Assembly: GCA_963930655.1 (NCBI GenBank)
Contig: OZ005620.1
Location: forward strand, 6,153,001 to 6,217,000
Source of the DNA: Myrica gale
Taxonomy: Eukaryota > Streptophyta > Magnoliopsida > Fagales > Myricaceae
DNA length: 64,000 bases
Direction: 5' to 3'
The number at the start of each line of letters is the position of its first letter. Within the stretch, counting starts at the first letter, position 1. Positions 25,369-40,931 of this stretch are shown in pieces. Position numbers and translations under genes: made by a program. A model generated the notes under the pieces. That model searched no databases and had not been told where the DNA came from. It was given only the letters and a program-made list of their open reading frames with translations.

Positions 25369-25908
25369 CTTATGTTTACGCCTTACCAAATTACTTTTTG
25401 AGTTGCTGACGTTGCCAATGCCTTCTTTGCCCATTTATCCTAACATGGGCTGGGTTGAGAGGGATAGGCCCAGGAGCAGGCCCATTTTCAAGTCATCTCG
25501 AGAGCCTGCTTGCTTGAGATGTGTACCGTTAAGAGTCCATGTTCATATAACTTCGAAGTTTGGAATTCAGAAATTACTTCCAGACAAATGCTAAGCTAAA
25601 GATGTGCTGATGAGAGGGAAATTTTGGCATTGGAACTTGTCAATTTGTTCTTCGATAAAATCTGGGTCGAATGTTTGGATAAAAATCTTCGATTACCCAA
25701 TATGGAAAGTGTAATCCGAGAAGATATGGGCTTTGACTTTTGAGTTTTCTATGCCTCGTTAAGCTGAGGACTGGGTTTAACCGTGTCCGGAAAGTCCAAT
25801 TTACAGTAGTAATCTAAGCCTAGGTTTACGCCTGCCATCAACTCCTTGTCTCAAACAGCTCAGCATTGCGGCGGTGCGCGCTGCGGCGGAGGAACTTGCT
25901 TCCCAGCC

Positions 25909-28900
25909 ATGCCAGGCCCAGGTCCTCACATGATGTACGCCATGGGCTCGGGCTTGGCCCTCTCATCCCTCACCAACGGCCGTTTCAGCCCGCACCACAC
26001 TCTCACATACGCCCTCAATGCCTTCTTCGGCCCGGACATCGGCTCCTTCACCGAGTGGCTTAGCTCCACCCTCGGCTTCGGCCAGACATTCGCCTCCGCC
26101 TTAGCCGATGCCGTCCACCACCCCTTTTACTACGTCCTGATTCTTGGGCTCCCTCTGTGTTTTCTTTACTCTTGGTTGTCCAGTGTATTGCTGCAAAAAG
26201 GGGTTCTGGATTCAGTGTCTGGGGTGAGTTTGGTTCTGAACTTGAAATGTTTTGGTTGTCTGGATTGAGTGACTGGGATGATTTATGGTGGTTTGAAGAT
26301 ATGGGATTTGGTTTTTAATGATAAGTTCATTGATTTTTCTGAGAATCACAAGGTGATTGCAGAGCTTGACTCCCAGTTTGGGTTGTTGTTTGTAGTTCAA
26401 TGCAGAAAACAAAAAGACAAGTTTTAAAACTATGCTTTTATGTGAATTCCGTTTATGAACTTCAAAAATTCAGATGGTTGTAACTTGTATTGGTCCGATT
26501 TAGTTCTGGGTGCTTCCCGGAGAAATGACCTTATTCGGGAGAACTGTGATGTCTCCTGCGCAATAATTGGCCAAGTAATTGCATTTTTCATATTATAATG
26601 CATTGGCGAGGTGATTGTCTACCCGCAAATAGCTTCCCTCACTTGAAGTAGTTGCACGGGAGTGAGTGGTTTGCATCCTAGTTATTATAGTTATGGTTAA
26701 TTAGTTTTGTAAAGCATGATCCTGCAGTTGAAAATGTTGTTGTATGATATTCTTGGGTTTTATGCTGCGCAGGTGCCGCTTACAAAGAAGCAATGCTTAT
26801 TGTTGGTCTCAGCAGGTTCTTTGACGCACTTTTTCCTAGATCACTTGTTTGAGGTATGTGGAAGTTAGTGCAATCTTGCTGTAATTAGTCGTTTGCTTTC
26901 ACGAAATATTTCTGTAACTTTAGTGTACACAATGGTGGTGACTTTGTCGGGGAGCGTTGAGTTGTTTAAATTGGGGAAGCCTCAAGAACAATGAAGCATG
27001 AAAAGGTTTTCAGTTGTAGCATGTTGCTCAAATTAGTGGTTTGGTCTGGGCAAGGAGAAGAAAATGCGCTGAATGTAGGCGTGCAAGTGGTCTGCTGTCT
27101 ATAAGTGCAAATGCAGGCTGTATTCATTTTGGTCAATCTATTACTCATTTTGGTCAATCTATTACTGTATGAAGCTTGTAAGATGGGAGCAGGTAGGAAG
27201 AAAATAGTCAAGTGAAAATCAACAAGGGGCAAAGAAAGTGTTGGATAATCACTTGTTTTCGATCTAGGGACATTGATCATTCAATCTTGCTTATAGGCAG
27301 TTTATGGGGGAAGTAATCTACCTTTTAAAGATCTCTTGATGACACAATTATGCAAAAGAGTATATACAATTTGCTAGCAATTGAATAGTGATATTAACAG
27401 GCCATATCTAGGGGATATCGGGTGAGTATCATGTCAAAAATATGGCGAGAAAATTTCTGGATAAGGTAGTTTTGAGGTGACAGGTTGACTTCCTGCATGG
27501 AAAGTATGTGGCTTTGGTTTTCTTGTCTAAAGACCTCCGCAAGAAGATGGATTGAAGTAGGGCTGCCTTACTGATGGCTTTTAGTTGTTGGGTTGATATA
27601 TATGGCAGCGAGGATTAGCCATGTTCGATCACACTGATTGGAAATTGATTCACCAACAAGCTCTGAAATGAGCAGGAGGATGTTCATCAGATGAAGGGCA
27701 AGAAATTGGAAAAGGTTGTCACTAGTTGCCTAGTTGGAGTGTTGAGAGAGCTGGAGGCCGTGATAATGGGGAATAAGATGGATGTTGGCACCCCTAATTT
27801 GGTTGAGCTCATTCTCCTTAGGTTCAAGTCATACTGCTGCTAGGGTAAGTGTCATGCAAGGTCGCATAGGCTGAGTTTACTGGAAAGTCTAGAAGAATAA
27901 GACTTATCGATAGATAGTCATGGTGAAAGATAATTATGTGAACTGAATTCAGTTGGTTGGGGTCGGCTGTTACCATGTTCTGTGTGCTGGAGTTGGATTT
28001 ACTCAAATCATAAATATTTAATACCAAATTTAGCAGAAACTCGGCTGTTACCATGTTCTGTGTGCTGGAGTTGGATTTACTCAAATCATAAATATTTAAT
28101 ACCAAATTTAGCAGAAACTCTGCTTCTTTTAGCCTTGGAACTCCACAAGGCATTATTTTAGATTGAGAAAATTTCCTTTATGCTTAAAGCTGCCAACGAT
28201 CAATACGTATCATAATGTTCTGTATATATCTGTATGAGTCTCATATCAAAAAGGGAAATTCAACATTTAGCTACCATCATGGATGGTTTGTTGGCTAGTA
28301 AAACGGTTGGGCTACTGAAACATTATGAGCACCACACAGCAATTGCGGCCACAGGAAACCAAACAATGTTCTTCGGCCTAAAAGAATTTCCTTCTTATGC
28401 TTATTGAAAGAAATAATACCTTTTTTTATGCAGCAATTTTATTGGGTCTCTGGAGTCGTCTATAGTTCCAATTGATGAACCAGATGTTATGTCCTAAATT
28501 TTCAGGAAAATGGACATTCGAGGATGTATAGTTGGATATTGAGCACTGGTTGGTGGGAAGGCAGAGCACCTATCAACCCTGATGCCGTTGTTGTAGTTGG
28601 CTTCTTATGCATTTGCTTAATTGGGGGCTTTATTTACATCAACAGGTGTTTTCATTTTTTTCACTTTGCTTTTGTTTTGTTGGGACACCATCCAAAGTTT
28701 TTTCTAAATTATTACAGACACACTCAGTTCCTGGCATTGTCATCTTACTATTTTTCTGGCATGCAGAGTGAAGTCCTTAAAGTCCACAAGAAAACAATCA
28801 TATCAGTCAATGAATCTTGCGCTCATTGTAGCAAGCCTATACTGCTTATGGTGTGCAAGTCAAGTCTACTGGGCTAATCCTCGTCGGCCTGCAGTTGGTG

Positions 28901-29016
28901 AAGAAGCTGACCTTGGAGTGCTTGTATTTTTGGCCACTTATTTTTTTCTCCCTCACGGTTTGTGTATTATATCCCTGTACCCAAGAGATCTTGACACACA
29001 GCAAATTCCCCTTTAA
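25909..29016 (+). CDS. conserved plant multi-pass membrane protein of unknown function
   Basis: Exons 25909-26223, 26773-26853, 28506-28645 and 28767-29016 join in phase to 261 residues. The chosen start is the ATG giving MPGPGPHMMYAMGSG; the open frame upstream has no ATG. At least four hydrophobic segments are visible: HPFYYVLILGLPLCFLYSWL, VVVVGFLCICLIGGFIYI, NLALIVASLYCLWCA and LGVLVFLATYFFLPHGLCI. Conserved polar positions sit between them: GRFSPHHTL, LTHFFLDHLFEENGH, STGWWEGRAPINPD. The His/Asp pattern (HH, LTHFFLDH, ENGH) recalls membrane metal-dependent hydrolases of the YdjM/DUF457 type, but that is a guess. Plant homologues are known as uncharacterised proteins. Intron 2 (26854-28505) is long and holds a tandem duplication. 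Confidence 0.87.
27963..28118. repeat. 78-bp tandem duplication in intron 2
   Basis: A 78-base unit beginning TCGGCTGTTACCATGTTCTG occurs twice, from 27963 and from 28041, with essentially no differences. It lies wholly in the intron of the membrane protein gene, so it should be silent. The lack of divergence indicates a recent event. Confidence 0.85.
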
Positions 29017-31825
29017 TGGTGTTTTCCACATAAATGGGATAATTGCCCAACGTCCATCTGCCAACATAATGTTGCTGAATAAATACTCTGAGCCTGGGCG
29101 CACAGCACAAAGATTCAGGTCCTGCAATCTGTTATGAATCAAGAAGCATCAGCTCCTATATTTGTTGGAATTTGTCTTCATTGATTTGTTGAAGTGATTC
29201 TACACCTGTAACAAACTTGAAAACATTTTTTTTTGTAATGATCAGGAATTTTTTTAGATGTATTTTTGTTGGTAGTCTGTAAAAGTGGTGGGACTCAGCT
29301 AAAAGATGTTTAGATGAGAATTTTTTTTTTAAATATATTTGTTGGAGGATGCGAAAATTATGAAAGCATGTTTGGGTAGAATTTTTGGTCATATTAGTTG
29401 GGTTAAAAATTTTAAAATTTGAATATAACTTTTTAAATTTACAATACTAATATTATCTGTAAACGCATACCAATACAACTCAACGTTATTTTTTTATACA
29501 CATCAATACAACTAAGATATCAACTAAATATTCACACAATTTTCTTAAAATCAACTAATTTTCTTAAAATCAACGTGCCCTTAAGAGGAATTGTTTTGAG
29601 TTTTTGTATTTTTTGTCAACAATGTTAATGATCAGTGGAAAACTTTGTTGAGGAATGAAAATAATTTTACGGAAAAAAGTATCTTTGGACGGAATTAAAT
29701 CCCACTCAATCATACGACACTGGGTTTGTTACGTCAAATGAGGAGAGGCGGCTGGTGGCCGAGTGTCAGATCCATCTGGATTCGTACCATCCGGATGGAA
29801 TCCGAACCTCCAACCAACACATAGAACTTTGATGATGCTAGTGCAGGATATGACATGACACCATCTCTGCACCATAATATCAACCACCACAACCACCACA
29901 TGGTCACTACAATGCTTCGTGGCCTTTGTGGTTTGAAAGCAGTACACGCAAGTACAATGAAAATCACAAACGAAGCTCCTTTCTCAAGGATATCTTTGTT
30001 CTCCCTGGGCATGTCCTCTTCAATATGCCTATACTCATCTGTTATATGTGCTTAATGTGACTGAGGTAGTTTTCAAGAAACTTTCTTTTGGATTGGATAT
30101 TAATGGAAGACTCATAATGAATTGGTGTGCTTGGACTAAATTATGCAAGCCAACTAGTGAGGCAGAGTTGCGGGTGGGTGTGGCTATATGTAAGGAGATG
30201 AGATTTTTTCAAGTTGAGATAAGTGTGATTCATCTTGGGTGGTGAACTGGATATAGACAAGATAATTAAGTAGCAGACTTTTTGACAGGATAAAAGACAA
30301 CGAGCCTTTCAAACAGGTATGAGGCGTTAAACAGATGTCTCTCCTTTTTAAAGGTTTGATTCGACTTACTGAACTTAGTATTACTAGTATTAGACATTAA
30401 TTTTTTTAGTTTTTTTCTCGTGATATATAAATTTTTGCTGTTTTATTAGCAAGTATGTTTCCTATGTACATGTAATCACCAGCGAGATGTGGTTCAAATT
30501 TGCTCAAGTTGATATGGAGACAAAGTGAGTTGGACAATCTATTTTGGATCCTCTTGTCTATTCGACAATCTATTGGAGTAAATATCCCCATAAAAGTTTT
30601 TATTGGGTTGATGAGAGTTCCAACTTTGAGTTAAGTGGCCTTCCAACCAAATCAGCATTATTATCCTCAACTTGGACCGAAGACAACGTACAGAACATTA
30701 TCCAATCATTTGATTCTATGATCCATGAGGGACAGATCGAAGCACCAACACCACGGACATTGTTTTCTGCTCGCAGTATCTTGTCGGTCAAATCACATTT
30801 CAAAAATAAGATATTTGACGAATATTCAACGCTGAGCCAAACAAAACAAGAAGGTGGGTAAAAGAAAGTCAAAGAAAAGTTAACTGGTACCTACTTTTCC
30901 CTCACAAAACATTGAAAATGGCGTGATCTAGCTACTTGGCCGAGGCTTGGATCTTCTGGTGCTCGTTATTTCCTCTGTCCATTTGCCGTAAATTGACTAG
31001 GATCAAAAATTTCCTTCTATTAAGAATGTATAATTATATCTGTAGTTCTTGTAATATTAAAAAGTTATAAAAATAGTCTTTCGGGTAAAAAGAGATGCAT
31101 CAAATCTTTATGGTCACGTATTTTCATTAAAATTTGATTATTTCATCCATCTTCGTCTCTTTCAATAAAGGTTTATCTATGAGTATATTCAAGAGAAGAA
31201 TAAGGAATTTGCTCTTCTATATCTGCATTTGCCATTATTAAAAGAGATGAGGATGAATATAGTAATCAGATTTTAACCCAAACATAACTACAAATATCCA
31301 CATATACCTTTTCTTACCCTGGAGATTTTTTTTTATCCAATACTATAGGACCGACAGTGCAATTGTGGTTTCACCCCCAAAAACTTTAAGAGGATCGATA
31401 TTATAAAGAGAAGTTGTATAGCAACTTAGGTTCCTAAAGCCAAAAATGCCTAGTCTCCATGACCTACATTTGGGTCAATGGATTCCACACACCATCCATT
31501 GATCAAAGGTCATACATATCAAAGATGGCATGCATATCGGGGATTCAGTGTAAATATGATCACCTCTTTTACTGCCGCGTTCTTAAGGCTGTATAACTTT
31601 ATTCTCCTTGGTTCCATTAGCTAAAACCTTTTCCCAACTCTTGCTGCATTTAATTGGCCAAGGTCTTTAATGAATATGGGTTATGAACCTTCGCCTAATG
31701 CTTCTGATGCTGCAACCGGTGCCGACCATTGCCAAGAAGCATTGGTTTAATTATAGTAGAATCCTGAATTAATCCAAGTACTGCATGCCTGTAATGAGAA
31801 GGCTTGGGAGCTCATGTAAATGGAT
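29017..31825. other. intergenic DNA, no supported gene
   Basis: Short open frames exist on both strands, for example about 29734-30012 (-) and 30544-30861 (+). None shows a recognisable domain or a convincing set of splice sites. The left 150 bases are probably 3' UTR of the membrane protein gene. Confidence 0.5.
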
Positions 31826-32275
31826 CCTTAGGTTACAGAATCCCGGTTCGTATGGTTTTCTTCTTAGCGGATTCTAGGTGGCTGCTAGTCCGGAGTGATT
31901 TTTCCTTTGAATGATATTTCAAAGGTTTTTCACTTCGTCACCAAATCCTTGTCTCTTTGTGTGATTGGTGTTTAGTTTAATTTTTTGCTGCTTATTTGTT
32001 GATTGAGTTGATTATTACGCATACTTAGACTGAATAATTTTAGAACTTGTTTTAAAAATTGTTATTGTTTTGTTAATTAGAGGGAAAACACATATTCACC
32101 CCCTCTAGGTGTTGTTAGGGTATAAACCAAAATTTTCAATTGGTATTAGAGCCTAAACTCGGTCCTTGACCCTTAGTATAGATGGACAAAATTCAGTCAT
32201 TGTTAGTGTCTCCATATTTTGATGGAAGCAATTATGCTTAATGAAAAGTTCGCATGAGAACTTTTTTGAAATCTC

Positions 32276-33842
32276 TTGACGAACGTTTCTGGAGATCTTG
32301 TGTTAAAGTGTGGTCTACACTCACATCTGAGGTTGAAGGTGTTAAAACGCCAAAAGATGTTGAAAAAAAAACTTCAGATGTTGACTACAAAGTTTGAAGA
32401 AATTCGAATGAAGGAAGACGAGACATTTGATGAGTTCTATGCAAAGCTAAATGACATAGTTAACTTGAGCTACAACCTGGGAGAAAGATACTAGAAATTT
32501 GGATTGTGAGAAAAGTTATGAGATCTCTTCCTGAAAGATTCAGACCCAAAGTTACCACAATTGAGGAAAGTAAAGACCTGGACACGATGAAGATTGAAGA
32601 ATTAGTTAGGTCTTTACAAACCTATGAACAGACATTGCCTCAGCCTAAGAAGAACAAGTCTATTGCCTTGAGACTTAGTAAAGAAGAAGTTGAATCTGAG
32701 TCAGATGAATCTTTTGATGATGAGAACTTCAGTGTTTTAGTCAAAAAATTCATAAAGTTTTTGAGATCAAAGGGTGATCAACGACGATTCAACAAGAGTA
32801 CAGAAAGGAATCATGGTAGCTCCAATGGGTTCAAAAAAGATAAGAGAGATAAGCACATTGCTAATGAGTCCAAGAATAAAAAAATTGACTTGTTTTGAGT
32901 GTCAAGAGTTTGGTCATGTCAGACCAGAATGCCCAACATATCTCAAGTCTAAAGAAAAGCTATGAATGCTTCACTGAGTGGCGACGAATCAAATTCCCGC
33001 AGTGATGAAGAACATATAAATTTTATGGCTTTTATGTCTAGTACTGATAATTGTGATTTGCATGATATTAACTCTAAAACGGAGACATCTAAGGATGAAT
33101 CTGATGCTGAAGAAAGCTTACAAATGGTGTATGACAAACTCTTTAAGGAAAACCTGAAATTGCATAAGGTGAATAAAAAGACCCTAGAGAAACTTCATGA
33201 GACTCAAATTGAAAGGGATAACCTCATTGCTAAGCTTGAAGAATACATCAAGTTGTCTGATGACTTGAAACTGAAGAACTTGACCATTGAAGATGAATTC
33301 AAAGATTTAGAGTGCAAACTAGAGAAATCTAATGCTCAACTTCAGCAATTCTCTAGTGGGTCTAAAAAGCTCGACCACATGTTAAGCTTGAGAGCAACAC
33401 CTAGAAATATGAAAGGTTTGGGCTACAACGAGTTGAGTGGAACATCAACTTCAACCACTGTCTTCGTTCCGACATCATTGCCAGTCAAACAAGTAGAAGT
33501 TAAAGCTCTTCAGAGAAAGATGAGTGAAGGTAAAAGACTAACTCCCAGTCCATGAATACTCGTTCTCATATTGTTCCAACTAAAACACACACTTCACATC
33601 TGTTTGTTCCTACGTATCATTGTTGTGGAAAAATTGGTCACATCAGACCTAGTTGTTTTAAATTGAGAGCACAAAAGTACACACATAGTGACCCTTTCTA
33701 CAACACTGAGCATACAAATTTTGTGAACCAAGTCAAGGTTCTCATTAAGCACACCATGATTATAAATGCAACGTTGGAGAAATTAACCAAACAACCAACA
33801 TTTGTCAAGAAGATTTGGGTGAAAATGATGAAAACTGATTAG
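32276..33842 (+). pseudogene. decayed copia gag
   Basis: Recognisable pieces include FEEIRMKEDETFDEFYAKLN and MRSLPERFRPKVTTIEE (UBN2-type gag), and a CCHC zinc knuckle CFECQEFGHVRPEC at about 32896-32937. A second knuckle-like CCGKIGHIRPSC follows at about 33620. Between them is a coiled-coil-like acidic region (33100-33350). Stop codons and frame changes break the frame at about 32492, 32508, 32897, 32965 and 33553, so no intact product is expected. Confidence 0.8.
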
Positions 33843-34400
33843 CCAACATGAAGGTCATTGGTACGTGTTCTTCTTCCTGAGCATCTTTTTTGTTCTTGCA
33901 TGCTTTATCATAAGTTGCATTTATATTAATGTTCTTGTGTGTTTGCTTATATTGTGAGTTCATGTACTTTTATTTCTCTGTTTCGGTTTTTTTTTTAAAT
34001 AAAAAAATAAAAAAACTGATGATTGTTATGTGCCTTTTGTCAGCACATTTGATCATTGGCCTGATTGACATACTTGAGACTTCGAGCATGATCTTTTACA
34101 TACTTTCTCAATTTATGTATGGATTATCATATGATTTGAGAGTCATGCCTATTGCATCTTTTTGGTATTAAATGACATGATTTTCAAATGTATATTTGTC
34201 ATACCCAATCACAATGCACACTGAATATGATTATAAGAGGCTTGACTGCATGTGTGAGTTTTGGGTCTGCAGCCATAAGTGAAAGAGATTATGTTCATCA
34301 GACTGAATTGACCTTTGACTAGCTGACCTTATTTTTCCCTCTCAGAGTCAAAGTCTCCAAAAGATTATCTCCACTTCAAAAGAAGTTGTTACTATTCTAG

Positions 34401-34430
34401 AAAAGAAAAGAAAAGAAAAGAAAAGAAAAG
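34401..34430. repeat. (AAAAG)n microsatellite
   Basis: Six perfect AAAAG units inside the retrotransposon remnant. Confidence 0.9.
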
Positions 34431-35363
34431 AGAAAAAACAAAAGCAAAAGATGCAAAATATTTAGGGGGAGAAAAACAAGCAACAAAGTTGCATACTCAG
34501 GTTCTAGTGGCATTGAGTTTGACTTTTATCTGATGTGATATGTCTCTCTTTTCACTCATGGTTTCATTTGGCTATCTTTGACCTCCCTCACAAAATTAAG
34601 GTTTTACGCCTCTCTGATTGTGTTTTGTATCTCACTCACGTATGCAGTTCACATTTTTTAATTATTGATGTAAAAAACTGTTTAGAGACATGTTGCATAC
34701 AATAAATGAATATTATTTTCCATGATCATACAATGAGCTTGTATTGATTTTCCATACTCTTGAGAATTTTGGTTGTCTTTTAGTTCAATGAATTTCGTGC
34801 TGATTTTTGGCATTTGATCATTTGCTTATTTCAATAATTTTTCCTTATCTCATTATCAAATTGCGTGTTGCCTTTTTTATTCGCCTCTTCCTTTGTGCAT
34901 TGTTGTCGGTTTTGGTTGATTGTGCTTCGGTTATGCCTTTATTTTATCTTATTTGTGGTATGTAATTCTTATGTTGGTTGATGCTCATTTTCATGTTTGC
35001 ATGCATTTTATTTTGCCAATGGGTATTTGCATTTTGTTTCGCTTTTTCCATTCGTGACAAAAATGGGAGAAAATTTTTGTAATGAATAACTGGCTAAGGG
35101 GGAGAATAGATTAAGGGAGAGCAAATACTTTGTTTTTGTATTGGTCTAACTTCAATTATATATTTTTGTTTGGTTCTTATGCTTTCACTTGGTCTCTGAG
35201 ATTGTATTTTTCAGGTAACCGATTCAAAGACTCTTGAACATGTGTCTAGGTCATAGGTGGATTTAATTTGTAAACAGATCTTTGTCTTGGTGATTGGCAA
35301 AGATCTATGGTTTGTTTATTTTATATATGTGGGTTTTATCACGGAATTGCCAAATGGGGAGTT

Positions 35364-36683
35364 TGTTAGGGTATTTTTGTGTTGACATTATTTCGTGTCA
35401 AAATATGTCGTGATCGAGTTGTAATTTTGGTTCCACATTTGTTCAAGAGTTAGATCTGATGATTTGTCCAGTGTCAACAAGCGCTTCAGACGGAGTCATC
35501 ATGTTCAACCAGAGTTGAACAGGCGCTCGAGCGCCCTTGAAAAAATTCAATCACTTTCAACTAGAGTTCAAAAAGCGCTCGAACGCTCAGTTATAATTTT
35601 ATACAGAAACATAGCGTTCGAAGAGCGCTCAAACTTCCGCCGAATTTCAAAAATTACTTAATTTTTGGACTTTTCTTGTGAAAACCAAGGGAAACCCTAC
35701 TAGGTTTTGAGGAAGGCCGTCTAGAATATGATTGAGGCTTCCATTGAGAATATTTGTGCCTCATTCCTTGAGAGAAAAATCTCAGAAGATTTGTGTTTCA
35801 AGATTGATGAGTTTTTCTCTATTCTTCTATCAAATATCTTTGTAACTTTCATGGTGTTGAAGGCGTGCTGAAAAACAAGAGTGTTCGGTGAAAAATCCAT
35901 AAGAAGAACCTCAAAGGTTTGAGGGGAATGCCGCATGGAGCGGGTCTAAGCAGTCAGACTTAAATTATTACATCAGGATTGTCAGAGTCAAGCAACTGGG
36001 GTTACCCTTGTCTGAATCACTGTTTGTAAGATTTTCTTCTTAGTGGATTCTAGGTGGCTGCTAGCCCAGAGTGACTTTTCCTTTGAATGATATTTCAAAG
36101 GTTTTTCACTTCATCACCAAATTCTTGTCTCTTTGTGTGATTGATGTTTGATTTTATTTTTCGTTGCTTATTTGTTGACTGAGTTGATCATAATGCATAC
36201 CTAGACTGAACAATTTTAGAACTTGTTTTAAAAATTAAAATTAATTATACTTTGCGCCTCTTATCTTTGAGGTCATTTACAATTTGCATCCCGATGTTTT
36301 GATTTTGAGACATTAAGCCCCTTATCTTCAACATTTTTATAATGTGCACCTTCTACCCAATTTGGCCGTCTAAATTGATGAATTTCGTTAACACATAGCG
36401 GTCGACCGGTTCATATGAGAGGCACGACGAGCCAGTCGACCACTACAAAGGTAACTTGAAGCGGTTGAACGGTTCACGTGTTGACGAAATCTGTCAATTT
36501 AGACGACCAAATCAGGTACGGGGTGCACATTGCAAAAATGTTGAAGATAAGTGACTCAATGTCCCAAAATCAAAACATCGGGGTGCAAATTGTAAATGAC
36601 CATAAAGATAAGAGGCACAAAGTGTAATTATCCCTAAAAATTATTATTATTTTGTTAATTGGTGGGAAAACACATATTCACCC
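35364..36683 (+). repeat. 3' LTR of the SIRE-like element, interrupted by a MITE
   Basis: Starts TGTTAGGGTATTTTTGTG after a polypurine tract. The stretch GGATTCTAGGTGGCTGCTAG through CTAGACTGAACAATTTTAGA matches the 5' LTR at 31868-32045. The match breaks at 36237, where a hairpin element is inserted, and resumes at 36643. The LTR stops at about 36683, short of the expected CA end. Confidence 0.8.
36237..36634. mobile_element. fold-back MITE inserted in the LTR (398 bp, 8-bp TSD)
   Basis: Arms of about 125 bases read TTTGCGCCTCTTATCTTTGA..., with the right arm reverse-complemented as TTTGTGCCTCTTATCTTTAT.... Both carry two or three reiterations of 'TTATCTT..CA.TTT...AT.TGCACC'. TAAAAATT flanks both sides (36229-36236 and 36635-36642). 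The 5' LTR of the same retrotransposon has the unoccupied site (TTTTAAAAATTGTTATTG), which proves insertion. Between the arms is a GTCGACCGG-type repeat pair (about 36400-36480). Confidence 0.85.
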
Positions 36684-36805
36684 CAATTAATGCACCTCAA
36701 ACTCCAATTGCACCTTGATTATTCGGATTCACGTTTGTGCTTTTTAATTGGGCAGGCAGAGTGAAAATATCATCTCAGTTTAAGGTGTGAATTGCTGGGA
36801 AGTCG

Positions 36806-39527
<2,722 letters not shown>

Positions 39528-40900
39528 GAGGGTCGTTTTCACCTTAATTACTCTTTGTATCTGCCAACCTTGCTCTCGTGGTTTGCCCTTTTATAGGACA
39601 TCCGGGCTATTGAATCCTCAGATTTGGCAAGCCAGATGAGTCCAGAGCTCTCTCTCTTTGCGGCTAAATATGGAGACTTGTGGTCTCTTTGGCTTCATAT
39701 ATGTCGCTTTCTTTGTCGAGTAATTTCTATGACGACCCGATGGGTTAACATTCTACAGTTCCCTGAAAATTAAGAGACCAAGAAGAAGTTTCGTTGACAT
39801 GGCATGGCAACCTTAACCAGGAAAAAATGGGTGCAGATGGATCGCCAAGGAAGATTCTATAAGAGGCGTCCCTACCATACTTCCCATCGGGTCATAGTTG
39901 ATTGAAGACCACTTCCCATAAGAAGCAATCTCCAATCATTACATGCCAGCAGTACACAATGAATGAAAGGAATAAGAAATTGGAATTATTCGGACATATA
40001 TGAAATGATATGCATGTATATATATATCATGCCTTCATTGCTGTCATTACTGTTATGATATACTGCAATCTGTGGAATGGGAATGTGCTCATGATTGACC
40101 GCTAAAGTTAACGATCTTAATTATCAAGGCTTCTATTCGTAAAATCTAACAAGGAAGACGATGACTTGGTCCTCCCGTGGCAAGTGGGAATAGCACCCAG
40201 CACCCAAAGATGTGAATTTTAAGTTCCAAATTACATAGCCCGGCCATAGAGGAACTCAAATCTCCATCAGAAACAGTTCACATGCATGGAGGAGAAAGAC
40301 CGTAACAATGTGTATCATAGTGCGAGTTGAGTCCATTCCTACCAGGAATGATGAACATGATTTACTCTTTCTCCAACTTCATTTGTTTAATATTCCATCA
40401 ATGCACAGAAATTTTTCAGAAAACAGATTCTAATTAGTTGCAGATTTATTAGCAAAGAATGCGACAGAAGTTTTACGAAGGTATTCCAGCCTAAGAGATT
40501 TGCCTCAAGATCAATTACGCTGGATTTTCTACGTGGATCGACTTGGGCCTCGATCTTAATTTATTCAGAACTCAAACTTGCTGCTAAACTGACCTATTTA
40601 AGTTACTTATGGTCTTTTATGCATTTTAAGGCTTTTTTTCTTCTCTAAAGGCTTGTCATTTATTGTCTAGATTTTCTGCTTATTCATACTGTTTCACTTT
40701 AATGTGTTTTAAATAATTTTATTTACCTTTAATTTGCACTATTTTTCCTTCTATTCTTTATTTGAATGCTTTTTCTTTATCGTTCTGGCGCGCAATTTCC
40801 GTTGGATATTTAACCGTCATTTGAAAGCAGTACCGAAACCGTTGCTATTTCCGTTGGCACTCCACAAGTCTCTCAAAACTTGTTAGACTTCCAACGCCCC
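39528..40900. other. divergent intergenic region between SPDS-like gene and CNGC
   Basis: Lies between the minus-strand spermidine-synthase-like gene and the plus-strand channel, so promoters of both should be here. No strong TATA box could be assigned. No coding region seen. Confidence 0.45.
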
Positions 40901-40901
40901 C

Positions 40902-40926
40902 CTCTCTCTCTCTCTCTCTCTCTCTC
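40902..40926 (+). repeat. (CT)n tract in channel leader
   Basis: About twelve CT repeats end roughly a dozen bases before the channel start codon. Pyrimidine-rich leader tracts are frequent in plant 5' UTRs. Confidence 0.85.
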
Positions 40927-40931
40927 CCGCC

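Larger units (their letters stand above)
31826..36683 (+). mobile_element. copia (SIRE-like) LTR retrotransposon remnant lacking pol
   Basis: A truncated 5' LTR ends near 32140. It is followed by a primer-binding site TTGGTATTAGAGCC (32142-32155), complementary to initiator Met-tRNA. The decayed gag region occupies 32276-33842. Pol is absent: the interval 33850-35350 has no protease, integrase or RT homology. A purine-rich tract (AAATGGGGAGTT) precedes the 3' LTR, which starts TGTTAGGGTA at 35364. LTR segments 31855-32120 and about 36030-36236 plus 36641-36683 align closely. GGGGGAG-rich DNA before the 3' LTR is typical of the SIRE/Maximus lineage. The 3' LTR lacks the last ~40 bases seen in the 5' copy. 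Confidence 0.8.

Noticed and set aside
29734-30012. Minus-strand frame of 92 codons with a hydrophobic segment
   Set aside because: No homologue recognised and no supporting context; the tryptophan-rich segment is from a GGTGGT-type repeat.
34401-34430. CRISPR-like or satellite array
   Set aside because: A simple AAAAG microsatellite; no spaced repeats of CRISPR type occur anywhere in the window.
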